A DNA stretch of 43,947 bases from Marinobacterium profundum (lineage in GTDB: Bacteria; Pseudomonadota; Gammaproteobacteria; Pseudomonadales; Balneatricaceae): positions 1 to 43,947 of the forward strand of contig NZ_BCNS01000130.1 of NCBI RefSeq assembly GCF_001528745.1, read 5' to 3'. Numbering within the stretch: the stretch's first letter is position 1; each line of letters opens with the position of its first letter. Position numbers and translations under genes: made by a program. Below are positions 26,225 through 36,802 of this stretch, in pieces. The notes below the pieces were generated by a model. The model was given only the letters and a program-made list of their open reading frames with translations, did not search any database and was not told where the DNA came from.

Positions 26225-27124
26225 ATGGCCGGTGAATCTTGGCTAACAGAATTTCCCAAAATGAGTCGCGAAGGCCTGCTGGCTATTCGCAAGTCCCTCG
26301 ACGCCACCTATCGTGACTTTTCCCGCGAATATGGCGAAAGTATCGAAACCATCTTCGATCCGTTGCTAACCTTTCTTATCTGGTTTGAAAAACTCCTGCT
26401 GAATACTCCCTGGCCGCTGATTATTATCGCGATCACGGCATTGGCGTATTTTGCATCCCGCTCCTGGAAGCTTTCACTGGGCGTTATAGTGTCCTTTCTG
26501 CTGATCGGTTATTTCGGCATGTGGGAAGACACCATGCGCACCCTCAGTATCATTACTGTCTGTACCATGCTATCGATTGCGTTAGGCATTCCGGTGGGCA
26601 TTATGATGGCGCGTTCCGATCGGGTGCAATCCACGGTTACGCCCATGCTGGATATCATGCAGACCATGCCGGCCTTTGTTTACCTTATACCGGTGGTCAT
26701 GCTGCTGGGAATCGGTCGCATTCCGGGTGTAATCGCGGTAGTGATCTATGCCATACCGCCAGTCATCCGACTCACCAACCTGGGGATCCGGCTGGTGGAT
26801 CGTGAAGTGCTGGAGGCTGCAACATCCTACGGTGCCAGCCCCACGCAGCGGCTGATGGGTGTGCAGTTGCCCCTGGCCATGCCCACCATCATGGCGGGTA
26901 TTAACCAGACGATCATGATGTCTCTGGCCATGGTGGTAATAGCCTCCATGATCGGCGTCAAGGGCCTGGGGCAGCCAGTACTCAAGTCCATCACCAACCA
27001 GTACTTTACCCTCGGTCTGTTTAACGGCTTGGCGATTGTGGCGCTTGCCATCATTTTCGACCGTGTTTCCCAAGCCTACGCAAAGCGCACGCAGAAGCAC
27101 ATGGAAGGTACTGATCATGGCTGA
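26225..27124 (+). CDS. Glycine betaine-type ABC permease (ProW/OpuAB family)
   Basis: A 299-residue inner-membrane permease. The N-terminal 55 residues form a soluble extension, as in ProW, then about six to seven helices follow. The coupling motif is REVLEAATSYGASPTQRLMG, and the segment LDIMQTMPAFVYLIPVVMLL is characteristic of the family. It begins 80 bases after the binding-protein gene and overlaps the ATPase gene by eight bases. Confidence 0.92.
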   Translation: MAGESWLTEFPKMSREGLLAIRKSLDATYRDFSREYGESIETIFDPLLTFLIWFEKLLLNTPWPLIIIAITALAYFASRSWKLSLGVIVSFLLIGYFGMWEDTMRTLSIITVCTMLSIALGIPVGIMMARSDRVQSTVTPMLDIMQTMPAFVYLIPVVMLLGIGRIPGVIAVVIYAIPPVIRLTNLGIRLVDREVLEAATSYGASPTQRLMGVQLPLAMPTIMAGINQTIMMSLAMVVIASMIGVKGLGQPVLKSITNQYFTLGLFNGLAIVALAIIFDRVSQAYAKRTQKHMEGTDHG

Positions 27125-28295
27125 ACCTCTGGTTAGAATTAAAAACCTGTTCAAGGTGTTCGGTGATAACCCGGAGTCTGTGATCCCAATGGTGGAAGCT
27201 GGTCAGAGCAAGGATGAGATCCTTGCGGCCACTGGTCATACCCTGGGGCTGCAGAACATCAATCTGGATATAAACAAGGGCGAGATCTTTGTCATCATGG
27301 GGCTCTCAGGCTCAGGCAAATCGACCCTTATTCGACATTTCAATCGTCTGATCGACCCCACTCAGGGGCATATCTTTGTCGATGGCGTGGATGTAATGAA
27401 GTTCTCCGCCCGGGAGCTGCAGGACTTCAGGCGCCACAAAATGTCCATGGTGTTCCAGCGTTTTGGTCTGCTGCCGCATCACAGTGTGCTGGAAAATGTT
27501 GGTTATGGCCTCAGCATTCAGGGTCTTTCCAAAGACAAGGTGAAGGAAAAGGCCATGCACTGGCTCGATGCAGTGGGCCTTGGTGGCTACGAAGATCAGT
27601 ATCCGTCGCAGCTCTCCGGTGGCCAGCAGCAGCGTGTGGGCCTAGCCCGGGCGCTTTGTACCGATGCCGAAATATTGCTGATGGACGAGGCATTCTCGGC
27701 GCTGGACCCGCTGATCCGCCGCGAAATGCAGGATCAGCTGATCAGCCTGCAGCACAAACTGCACAAGACCATCATCTTCATAACCCATGATCTGGATGAA
27801 GCGCTGCGCCTGGGAGACAAGATAGCTATCCTGCGCGACGGCAAGCTGATTCAGGTGGGTAACCCGGAGGATATATTGCTGCACCCGGCAGACGACTACG
27901 TTGAGGCCTTCGTGCACGACGTTAACCGTACCAAGGTGCTTACAGCCGCCCATGTGGTGAACAAGACTCTGCTGACCCTGACCGGGCGTACGTCGCCGCA
28001 GCAGGCACTGGAGAAGATCCGCGAACGCCACGCTGATTATGCCTGTGTGCTGGATGGCAAGAGCCTTAAAGGCATCATTACTCTGGGGGAAGCCGAACGG
28101 GCCCTGAGCGAAGGCGCGGGGTATATCGCCGATTACGTCAGCAATGTGAACTGCGTACCCGATAGCGCAGAACTTGAAGCCCTGCTGCCGCGCCTGCTGG
28201 TTGGCAAGGATGACCAGCCAATAGGCGTAACCAATGAGGAAGGCGAGTTTACCGGAATGGTAAGCCGGCGCCGGATGGCGGAGTTTGTGTCTTAA
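27117..28295 (+). CDS. Glycine betaine-type ABC ATPase with CBS region (ProV/OpuAA family)
   Basis: A 392-residue ATPase. The N-terminal extension (GDNPESVIPMVEAGQSKDEI) precedes the core, as in ProV. Walker A is GLSGSGKST, the signature LSGGQQQRVGLARAL, Walker B ILLMDEAFSALDPLIRREMQ and the H-loop ITHDLDEAL. The C-terminal part (about 280-392) is a CBS-type sensory region, which in ProV/OpuA relatives responds to ionic strength or nucleotides. I start at the ATG at 27117, inside the permease stop, because the upstream frame to 27036 only repeats permease codons. Confidence 0.92.
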   Translation: MAEPLVRIKNLFKVFGDNPESVIPMVEAGQSKDEILAATGHTLGLQNINLDINKGEIFVIMGLSGSGKSTLIRHFNRLIDPTQGHIFVDGVDVMKFSARELQDFRRHKMSMVFQRFGLLPHHSVLENVGYGLSIQGLSKDKVKEKAMHWLDAVGLGGYEDQYPSQLSGGQQQRVGLARALCTDAEILLMDEAFSALDPLIRREMQDQLISLQHKLHKTIIFITHDLDEALRLGDKIAILRDGKLIQVGNPEDILLHPADDYVEAFVHDVNRTKVLTAAHVVNKTLLTLTGRTSPQQALEKIRERHADYACVLDGKSLKGIITLGEAERALSEGAGYIADYVSNVNCVPDSAELEALLPRLLVGKDDQPIGVTNEEGEFTGMVSRRRMAEFVS

Positions 28296-28314
28296 AAGCA
28301 GGGGCAAGATAAAA

Positions 28315-28362
28315 GGGGCTAGGGGCTCTAGGGGCTAGGGGCTAGGGGCTAGGGGCTAGGGG
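28315..28362 (+). repeat. G-rich heptamer repeat GGGGCTA (G-quadruplex-prone)
   Basis: Seven runs of four G lie in 48 bases, most of them spaced by CTA, within 70 bases after the ATPase stop and before its terminator. The + strand satisfies the usual G-quadruplex pattern. The unit length of seven shows it was not under coding constraint. Confidence 0.85.
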
Positions 28363-28412
28363 CAGGATAAAAGCTGAGACAGGCGCACAAGCCAGTACCT
28401 GAGCCTGAATAC

Positions 28413-28455
28413 AACGCCGACAGGGTGGTGCAAACGCCATGCTGTCGGCGTTTTT
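28413..28455 (+). terminator. Rho-independent terminator of the betaine-type operon
   Basis: A perfect 11-bp stem, AACGCCGACAG (28413-28423) with CTGTCGGCGTT (28442-28452), an 18-base loop and a T-run at 28451-28455. It lies about 120 bases after the ATPase stop. Confidence 0.8.
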
Positions 28456-28507
28456 GGTTCGGGGCTCAAGGCTCTATTTTTAGTGCAATCCAATGGCGTA
28501 CACTGCT

Positions 28508-28597
28508 GGGCGAGGGGCGAGGGGCGAGGGGCGAGGGGCGAGGGGCGAGGGGCGAGGGAAAGAGCAAGAGCAAGAGCAAGAGCAAGAGCAAGAGCGG
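28508..28597 (+). repeat. G-rich heptamer GGGGCGA repeat followed by AGAGCA hexamer repeat
   Basis: Eight G-runs spaced exactly by CGA occupy 28508-28558 and meet the G-quadruplex pattern on the + strand. They are followed directly by about six copies of a purine-rich hexamer (AGAGCA phase) at 28561-28597. The tract ends about 75 bases before the GTG of the UPF0303 gene, so it would sit in that gene's 5' leader. Such tracts can change copy number by slippage. Confidence 0.85.
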
Positions 28598-28670
28598 TGG
28601 AAAGCGCTGCGCAGCTCCACCTTATTCCGCAGACATAACAGCTATAGCAAACACAAAAAAAGAGGTGAAG

Positions 28671-29165
28671 GTGACTAATTTGATCAGTGCGCTGGAGCAG
28701 CAGGAACAGGCTCTGGTATTGGGCGGTTTTGATGAAGATACCGCCTTTGCAGTGGGTAATGCACTGCGGGAACAGGCGGCGGCGAGCAAGGCACCGGTGG
28801 TGATTGATATCCGCACAGCCAATCGTCGGCTGTACTTCGCGGCTCTGCCAGGTTCCGCGCCGGACAACGACGAGTGGGCGCGTCGCAAGGGCAACATGGC
28901 GCTGCGCAAGCAGTGCTCATCCCTGCTGTGCGGTGAGCGCCTGAAGGCCTCAGGCCAGAGCGTGGGGCCGGACATGGGGCTGGATCCGCTGGACTATGCC
29001 GCCCACGGCGGCAGCTTCCCGGTTCGGGTTCGTGGCGCGGGGGTTGTTGCCGTTATCACCGTATCGGGCCTGCCTTCCCGCGATGATCACGAACTGATCG
29101 TCGGTGTTCTGGCCCAGTATCTGGATGTACAGAACATCAGTCTGGATACGCTGCTGGGGGCTTAG
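28671..29165 (+). CDS. UPF0303 / heme-binding-like (HbpS-type) small protein
   Basis: A 164-residue protein of the UPF0303 group, a GlcG/HbpS-like fold sometimes called heme-degrading domain protein. Family-typical segments are VVIDIRTANRRLYFAALPGS, DNDEWARRKGN, YAAHGGSFPVRVRGAGVVAV and SGLPSRDDHELIV. I start at the GTG at 28671, directly behind AGAGGTGAAG. A longer frame to 28425 would translate the terminator and the G-rich repeats and is rejected. It stands alone after the betaine-operon terminator. Function in this organism is unknown; a link to redox or heme handling is only suggested by the family. Confidence 0.85.
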   Translation: MTNLISALEQQEQALVLGGFDEDTAFAVGNALREQAAASKAPVVIDIRTANRRLYFAALPGSAPDNDEWARRKGNMALRKQCSSLLCGERLKASGQSVGPDMGLDPLDYAAHGGSFPVRVRGAGVVAVITVSGLPSRDDHELIVGVLAQYLDVQNISLDTLLGA

Positions 29166-29310
29166 CCAGTGCACGGGCAGCTATCACTGTCCGGAACATG
29201 CAGAACGACGCGCATCGCGGGAGTCCTGCGATCATTTATGAACTGATGTTCGTATTAATGGGCCGGGTGGCAATCGAGTTTTGGCGCGGGCCACAGCGTG
29301 CATGCTTGTC

Positions 29311-29697
29311 CTAAAGCTGAGCTTCGATCGCCGCTTTGTCGATAATCGACGAAACTTGCCAAATTTTATTTTCGTGAAACGTATAAAATACGTTCTCGCT
29401 AAAGGACACTTTCTTGCCGTTGACCGGCAGACCCAGGAATATACCCTGTGGCGTACAGTCGAATTGAAGTTGGCTGGCGATACAAGGTGGATCGCTAATT
29501 AGCAGCTCAATAGTGAAATAGAGATCCGGAATTCCCTGGAAGTCTTTTTGCAGCATATCGCGATAACCTGATAGTCCGATTCGCTGGCCATTACGGCTCA
29601 CTTCATCATGAACGAACTGTGTCAGCTGCGACCAATCCTGATTGTTCAGGCAGGCTATGTAGTCCCGGTAGATGCTTGCAAGGTCTGTTTTATTCAT
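29311..29697 (-). CDS. SnoaL-like (polyketide cyclase-fold) protein
   Basis: A 128-residue small alpha+beta barrel protein of the SnoaL/ester-cyclase type. The start MNKTDLASIYRDYIACLNNQ and the motifs DWSQLTQFVHDEV, GYRDMLQKDFQGIPDLYFTI and ENVFYTFHENKIWQVSSIID fit the family. Members range from enzymes to binding proteins, so no reaction is assigned. Monocistronic on the reverse strand. Confidence 0.8.
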   Translation of the reverse strand: MNKTDLASIYRDYIACLNNQDWSQLTQFVHDEVSRNGQRIGLSGYRDMLQKDFQGIPDLYFTIELLISDPPCIASQLQFDCTPQGIFLGLPVNGKKVSFSENVFYTFHENKIWQVSSIIDKAAIEAQL

Positions 29698-29854
29698 GGG
29701 AAATTATCCTGCACTGAACAGTGAAAGTAGCACAGGGAAAACCATTCACCCAAAAATAATAAACTGACCCCTATCGGCGTCGACTAGAGCGGAGGCACAA
29801 CCGCATGTGGCAGCCAGAATAACTCCGGCCCCCGTCACGATTCCCCATTACTCT

Positions 29855-31003
29855 TTATTCAGTGTGCGGCTTTTCCGGCCACTGCTTGATATAAACATCC
29901 TGCTTGGCGTAGGGAATTTCCACGCCGTGCTCCGCGAACAGTTTGTAGATCGCCACATTGAGGTCATGGGAGATACGGCCCCGGTCCTGGGGATGCCGGA
30001 TCCAGCACATCAGGTTGAAATCCAGGCTCGAGGCGCCAAAGCCGCGCAGCCGTACTCGCGGCTCCGGCGAGGTGCAGACTTCTGGGTGCTCCATACCGGC
30101 CTGCATCAGCAGTTCGCCCACCTGGTCAACATCGGAACCATAGGCCACGCCGATCACAATGCGAATGCGCACGTTCAGCGGCCCGCCGCTTTCATTGATG
30201 ATTTTTGCGTTGGCGATGACGCCGTTGGGGATGGTGATTTCCACATCGTCCCGGGTCAGCAGTCGCGTGCTGCGCAGGCCGATGGCGCAGACCTTGCCGC
30301 GCTCGCCGGTATCCAGGTTGATGTAGTCGCCGATCTTGTAAGGGGCGTCGGCAACAATGAAAAAGCCGGAAAAAAGGTTCGCCAGGGTGTCCTTGGCGGC
30401 AAAACCCACGGCGATACCGACGATACCGGCTGACGCAAGCCAGCCCACCGGGTTGATGCCCCAGATCATTAGCAGTATGTAGCTGCCGATCATGATGATA
30501 ACCAGCTTGCTCGTGAGGTCGAACAGTGGCACGGTTTTGCTATCGACCAGCTTGAAGCGGTTTTCCCCGCTCAGGGCTTCGAGCAACAGGGTGGATATGC
30601 GAAACGCCGCCGTCATCCAGCTGATGGTGATCAGCGAAAACAGCAGATTGACGATGCCATCACCCAGCGGCATGTTGACGACGCTGACAGCCAGCGACAA
30701 GCCAAAAAAGAAGACGGTCACAAACACGGGTTTGCGCAAATACTGCAGTGCGGTGTTGTCCACCGGTGACCTGTCCAAACCGATGATGCGACCGACGACA
30801 TTCGTCAGCAGGGAGCGAAAGCTCACCCCCAGTACATAAAAGATCAGAGCGATCAGCAGCGACCCCAGTATGGGATTTTGCGAAACCAGTTCCCAGGCCG
30901 GCAGAGCCGAATCCGGCAGGAAGTTCGTTATTTCCCGCAACAGCTCACTGAGTGATATTTCAGGCGCACTCGCTTGGGTTTCTGCTGCAACGTCGTCTGG
31001 CAT
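29855..31003 (-). CDS. MscS-family mechanosensitive channel
   Basis: A 382-residue small-conductance mechanosensitive channel that releases solutes during hypo-osmotic shock. Several N-terminal helices precede the conserved pore helix and MscS core: GWLASAGIVGIAVGFAAKDT, then LANLFSGFFIVADAPYKIGD. The beta domain (STRLLTRDDVEITIPNGVIA) and the C-terminal mixed domain follow. It is longer than E. coli MscS (286), with extra N-terminal membrane segments. Its closeness to a betaine-type importer fits osmotic adaptation, though they are separate transcripts. Confidence 0.93.
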   Translation of the reverse strand: MPDDVAAETQASAPEISLSELLREITNFLPDSALPAWELVSQNPILGSLLIALIFYVLGVSFRSLLTNVVGRIIGLDRSPVDNTALQYLRKPVFVTVFFFGLSLAVSVVNMPLGDGIVNLLFSLITISWMTAAFRISTLLLEALSGENRFKLVDSKTVPLFDLTSKLVIIMIGSYILLMIWGINPVGWLASAGIVGIAVGFAAKDTLANLFSGFFIVADAPYKIGDYINLDTGERGKVCAIGLRSTRLLTRDDVEITIPNGVIANAKIINESGGPLNVRIRIVIGVAYGSDVDQVGELLMQAGMEHPEVCTSPEPRVRLRGFGASSLDFNLMCWIRHPQDRGRISHDLNVAIYKLFAEHGVEIPYAKQDVYIKQWPEKPHTE

Positions 31004-33589
<2,586 letters not shown>

Positions 33590-33613
33590 TCCGGGGGGCA
33601 GCCGCCCAAGTCA

Positions 33614-33645
33614 GGCCGCACACACGCATGGATACGTGTGCGGCC
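33614..33645 (+). terminator. Hairpin after katG
   Basis: Perfect 10-bp arms GGCCGCACAC/GTGTGCGGCC around a 12-base loop, 25 bases after the katG stop. No T-run follows directly, so termination is probable but not certain. Confidence 0.5.
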
Positions 33646-33773
33646 AGGCCAGCAACTCTTTATTCAAAAAGACCGGGCGCAGGTACGAGGACGTGCGGGA
33701 TTTTCTTTCCATGCAAAGAGGTCCGAGTAAGGAGGTCCGGCTAAGAATATAAGGCTAACGTCAGGAGCCAGTT

Positions 33774-34127
33774 ATGAACTACATCGACGGTTACGTGGTC
33801 GCAGTGCCACGGGAAAACAAGGAAAAATACATAGAGCTCGCCCGCAATGTCGCAGCGGTATTCAAAAAGCATGGCGCGCTGAATCTTGTCGAATGCTGGG
33901 GTGATGATGTGCCTGATGGCAAGGTGACCTCATTCCCGATGGCGGTGCAGTGCAAGGAGGACGAGGTCGTGGTGTTCTCCTGGATTACATGGCCCTCAAA
34001 ATCTGTCAGGGACAAAGGCATGGAAAATGCGATGGCGGATCCGCTGTTTGCAAAACAGGGCGAGCCCATGCCATTTGACGGCAAGCGCATGATCTTCGGC
34101 GGTTTTCAAATGGTAGTAAACGAATAA
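33774..34127 (+). CDS. DUF1428 family protein (YbaA-like)
   Basis: A 117-residue protein beginning MNYIDGYVVAVPRENKEKYI, with ECWGDDVPDGKVTSFPMAVQ, VVFSWITWPSK and a C-terminal FDGKRMIFGGFQMVV, all typical of DUF1428. It is an alpha-beta ferredoxin-like (ABM superfamily) fold. No biochemical role is established that I can name. A CAGGAG site precedes the ATG. It is followed by the hairpin repeat array. Confidence 0.87.
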   Translation: MNYIDGYVVAVPRENKEKYIELARNVAAVFKKHGALNLVECWGDDVPDGKVTSFPMAVQCKEDEVVVFSWITWPSKSVRDKGMENAMADPLFAKQGEPMPFDGKRMIFGGFQMVVNE

Positions 34128-34156
34128 GCATCGCTGTCTTGCGCCAGGCCAGCAGG

Positions 34157-34720
34157 ATAAACCCTGCTCCTCGGCTTTGGTATCCTGCGTCACTCTGCCT
34201 CCTACATCCATGTAGTCGTGCACATGAGAGCCAGGGATGGCTTGAATGCAGTTTTTGCAGGAGCAAAAAACTGCCCCTGTGCTCGCAGGATGACCGCCAG
34301 GGATGGTGGGAATATCGTTATTGCAGGAGCAAATAACGATGAAGTACATCCATGTACACACCGCTCCAGCGCATCCATGCGCACGCGGTATACGTACGTC
34401 CTGTACATAAACCCTGCTCCTCGGCTTTGGCATCCTGCGTCGCTCTACCTCCTACATCCCTGTAGTCGTGCACATGAGAGCCAGGGATGGCTTGAATGCA
34501 GTTTTTGCAGGAGCAAAAAACTGCCCCTGTGCTCGCAGGATGACCACCAGGGATGGTGGGAATATCGTTATTGCAGGAGCAAATAACGATGAAGTTACAT
34601 CCATGTACACACCGCTCCAGCGCATCCATGCGCACGCGGTATACGTACGTCCTGTACATAAACCCTGCTCCTGCACGTCCCTGTGCTCGCAGGATAAGTA
34701 CATCCATGTACAAAAAAGGG
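34157..34720. repeat. Tandem 250-bp repeat unit made of serial hairpins
   Basis: Two nearly complete units begin at about 34157 and 34407 (period 250-251), and a third starts at about 34658 but is shortened. Each unit is a string of short hairpins with different arms but a limited set of apices: CTACAT-CC-ATGTAG (34202-34215), AGCCA-GGGA-TGGCT (34229-34242), a 27-base stem around CAGGAG (34248-34274), another around AGGA (34314-34340), GTACAT-CC-ATGTAC (34344-34357) and GCGCAT-CC-ATGCGC (34369-34382). No coding signal. Confidence 0.85.
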
Positions 34721-34741
34721 GGCGAACCTGCGTTCGCCCGC
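34721..34741 (+). terminator. GC-rich hairpin at the end of the repeat array
   Basis: Arms GGGCGAAC and GTTCGCCC enclose a four-base CTGC loop, just after an A6 tract that follows the last short palindrome. It may end transcription of either flank; there is no clear T-run on the + strand. Confidence 0.4.
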
Positions 34742-34806
34742 TGGGTCATGTGCACTGGATAAGTGCTGATGAAACTTGTTTGCATCAGGCCAGTGGCCTT
34801 TAGCGG

Positions 34807-34837
34807 ATTGCGCGCAGTCGTTGCAACTGCGCGCAAT
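34807..34837. terminator. 12-bp perfect hairpin in the DUF1428-aceA spacer
   Basis: ATTGCGCGCAGT (34807-34818) pairs exactly with ACTGCGCGCAAT (34826-34837) around a seven-base loop. It is a very stable structure without an adjoining T-run on either strand. It could be a bidirectional terminator or part of a mobile repeat. Confidence 0.4.
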
Positions 34838-34840
34838 ACC

Positions 34841-34897
34841 AGGCCCCAATCACATTACTGTGACTGGGGCTTTTGGGTCTTAGCCGAACTGGTTCAT
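34841..34897 (-). pseudogene. Duplicated 3' tail and terminator of the isocitrate lyase gene
   Basis: On the reverse strand this reads the last codons M-N-Q-F-G-stop, then the same GGGTCT spacer and a GCCCC-loop-GGGGC hairpin as the end of aceA at 34979-35047. The two copies match at almost every position over about 57 bases. Only the tail is present, so it is a remnant of a duplication or of recombination between two aceA ends. Confidence 0.7.
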
Positions 34898-34980
34898 GCC
34901 AATGTGTGTAGCTCTTTACCAGCTTGGTTAGAGCGTGTAATTAATGACTGCGCGGTGCGTACAGACTGCAGCTAGAACAA

Positions 34981-35010
34981 AGCCCCGATCACATTACTGT
35001 GGCCGGGGCT
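34981..35010 (-). terminator. Isocitrate lyase terminator
   Basis: On the reverse strand, a six-bp GCCCCG/CGGGGC stem with an inner CAC/GTG pairing lies about 20 bases after the stop, followed by a short T-run. A 10-base direct repeat (TTAGCCGAAC) spans the stop codon and the first bases of the spacer. Confidence 0.65.
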
Positions 35011-35028
35011 TGTGGGTCTTAGCCGAAC

Positions 35029-36624
35029 TTAGCCGAACTGGTTCATGGTGTTGTCTTTACCACCGGCCTTGAGCGCGGCTTCACCGGCGAAGTATTCCTT
35101 GTGGTTGTCACCGATGTCGGAGCCGGCCATGTTCTGGTGCTTGACGCAGGCGATGCCCTGACGCAGTTCCTGACGCTGAACACCCTTGACGTAAGCCAGC
35201 ATGCCCTCGGCACCGAAGTAGCCCTTGGCCAGGTTGTCGGTAGACAGCGCGGCTGTGTGGTAAGTCGGCAGTGTGATCAGGTGATGGAAGATACCGGCTT
35301 CAGCCGCGGCGTCGCTCTGGAAGGTACGGATCTTCTCGTCGGCAACCTGTGCCAGTTCGGTTTCGTCGTAATCAACGCTCATCAGGTTGGCGCGGTCGTA
35401 GGCGCTCATGTCCTGGCCGGCTTCAGCCATGGTATCGAATACCTGCTGGCGGAAGTTCAGCGTCCAGTTGAAGGACGGGCTGTTGTTGTACACCAGCTTG
35501 GCGTTAGGCACGACTTCGCGGATACGGTTAACCATGGCTGCGATCTGGCCAACGTGGGGCTTCTCGGTTTCGATCCACAGCAGGTCGGCGCCGTTCTGCA
35601 AGGAGGTGATGCAGTCCAGTACGCAGCGGTCTTCGCCGGTGCCTTTCTTGAACTGGAACAGGTTGCTCGGCAGACGCTTGGGACGCAGCAGCTTGCCGTC
35701 GCGGTTCAGTACTACATCGCCATTTTTCATGTCGGCAGTAGAGACTTCTTCGCAATCCAGGAAAGCGTTGTACTGGTCACCCAGGTCGCCTGGCTCATTG
35801 GTCACGGCAATCTGTTTGGTCAGGCCGGCACCCAGGGAGTCGGTGCGGGCAACGATAACACCGTCGTCGATACCCAGCTCAAGGAAGGCGTAGCGAACGG
35901 CGTTGATCTTGGCCAGGAAGTCGGCGTGAGGTACGGTGACCTTGCCATCCTGGTGACCGCACTGCTTCTCGTCGGAAACCTGGTTTTCCAGCTGGATGCA
36001 GCAGGCGCCGGCTTCGATCATTTTCTTGGCCAGCAGGTAGGTCGCTTCCGGGTTACCGAATCCGGCGTCAATGTCGGCGATGATCGGCACTATGTGCGTT
36101 TCGTGGTTGTCGATCTTGGCCTGTATTTCGCCTTGCAGGGCGTTGTCACCAGCAGCGCGGGCATCGTCCAGTGCAACGAACAGCTGATCCAGTTCGCGGG
36201 AGTCAGCCTGGCGCAGGAAGGTGTAGAGCTCTTCGATCAGGGCTGCAACAGAGGTTTTCTCGTGCATGGACTGGTCAGGCAGAGGTCCGAATTCGGAGCG
36301 CAGTGCAGCAACCATCCAGCCAGACAGGTAAAGGTAGCGCTTGCTGGTGGTGCCGTGGTGTTTCTTGATCGCAATCATTTTTTGCTGGCCGATAAAGCCG
36401 TGCCAGCAACCCAGAGATTGAGTGTAAGAGGCGGTGTCGGCATCGTAGTCAGCCATGTCCTGACGCATGATGGCGGCGGTGTACTTGGCAATGTCCAGAC
36501 CGGTCTTGAAGCGATTCTGCGCTTTCATGCGGGCAGCGGATTCAGGGTTGATGGCATTCCATGCGGTGCCCTGAGCAGCACGAAGGTTGGCGATAGCGTC
36601 GATGTCTTTGTTGTAGTCTGACAT
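35029..36624 (-). CDS. aceA: Isocitrate lyase (large, 531-residue subclass)
   Basis: The glyoxylate-shunt enzyme that splits isocitrate into succinate and glyoxylate for growth on C2 compounds. It has 531 residues, the same length as the Pseudomonas aeruginosa enzyme and longer than the E. coli type (434). Family motifs: PIIADIDAGFGNPEATYLLA, then the catalytic-Cys region SDEKQCGHQDGKV (KQCGH in place of KKCGH), DGVIVARTDSLGA and NNSPSFNW. I start at MSDYNKD (36624), behind a GAGGGA site; the frame extends to 36660 without family similarity. Divergent from a LysR gene, a common arrangement for a regulator and its target. Cytoplasmic. Confidence 0.96.
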   Translation of the reverse strand: MSDYNKDIDAIANLRAAQGTAWNAINPESAARMKAQNRFKTGLDIAKYTAAIMRQDMADYDADTASYTQSLGCWHGFIGQQKMIAIKKHHGTTSKRYLYLSGWMVAALRSEFGPLPDQSMHEKTSVAALIEELYTFLRQADSRELDQLFVALDDARAAGDNALQGEIQAKIDNHETHIVPIIADIDAGFGNPEATYLLAKKMIEAGACCIQLENQVSDEKQCGHQDGKVTVPHADFLAKINAVRYAFLELGIDDGVIVARTDSLGAGLTKQIAVTNEPGDLGDQYNAFLDCEEVSTADMKNGDVVLNRDGKLLRPKRLPSNLFQFKKGTGEDRCVLDCITSLQNGADLLWIETEKPHVGQIAAMVNRIREVVPNAKLVYNNSPSFNWTLNFRQQVFDTMAEAGQDMSAYDRANLMSVDYDETELAQVADEKIRTFQSDAAAEAGIFHHLITLPTYHTAALSTDNLAKGYFGAEGMLAYVKGVQRQELRQGIACVKHQNMAGSDIGDNHKEYFAGEAALKAGGKDNTMNQFG

Positions 36625-36802
36625 TGTAGATCCCTCGGAGTCCTGACAGCCCGGTTGCAAGGCTGTATGTGTTTGCTTTCGAAATCAATAGTATGCGGAT
36701 TGATTTTATAATTGAAATAAATGGGTTCTATTTGTAACATTCACCCAATGAATGTTTGTCTGAAACACCCATAGTTACTGACTTTGCGCGGGTTAATCTA
36801 CC

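Noticed and set aside
28425-28670. N-terminal extension of the UPF0303 gene giving RG-rich and KS repeats
   Set aside because: It would translate the terminator stem and the simple repeats; a strong ribosome-binding site directly precedes the GTG at 28671, where family similarity begins.
34157-34720. CRISPR-like array
   Set aside because: The unit is 250 bp, with no short direct repeats and unique spacers, and no cas genes nearby.
34139-34849. Several overlapping open frames on both strands in the repeat array
   Set aside because: They repeat themselves with the 250-bp unit, occur in many frames, and have no family similarity or ribosome sites.
35101-36621. 506-residue frame antisense to isocitrate lyase
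   Set aside because: It mirrors the codon bias of aceA on the other strand and has no recognisable domain.
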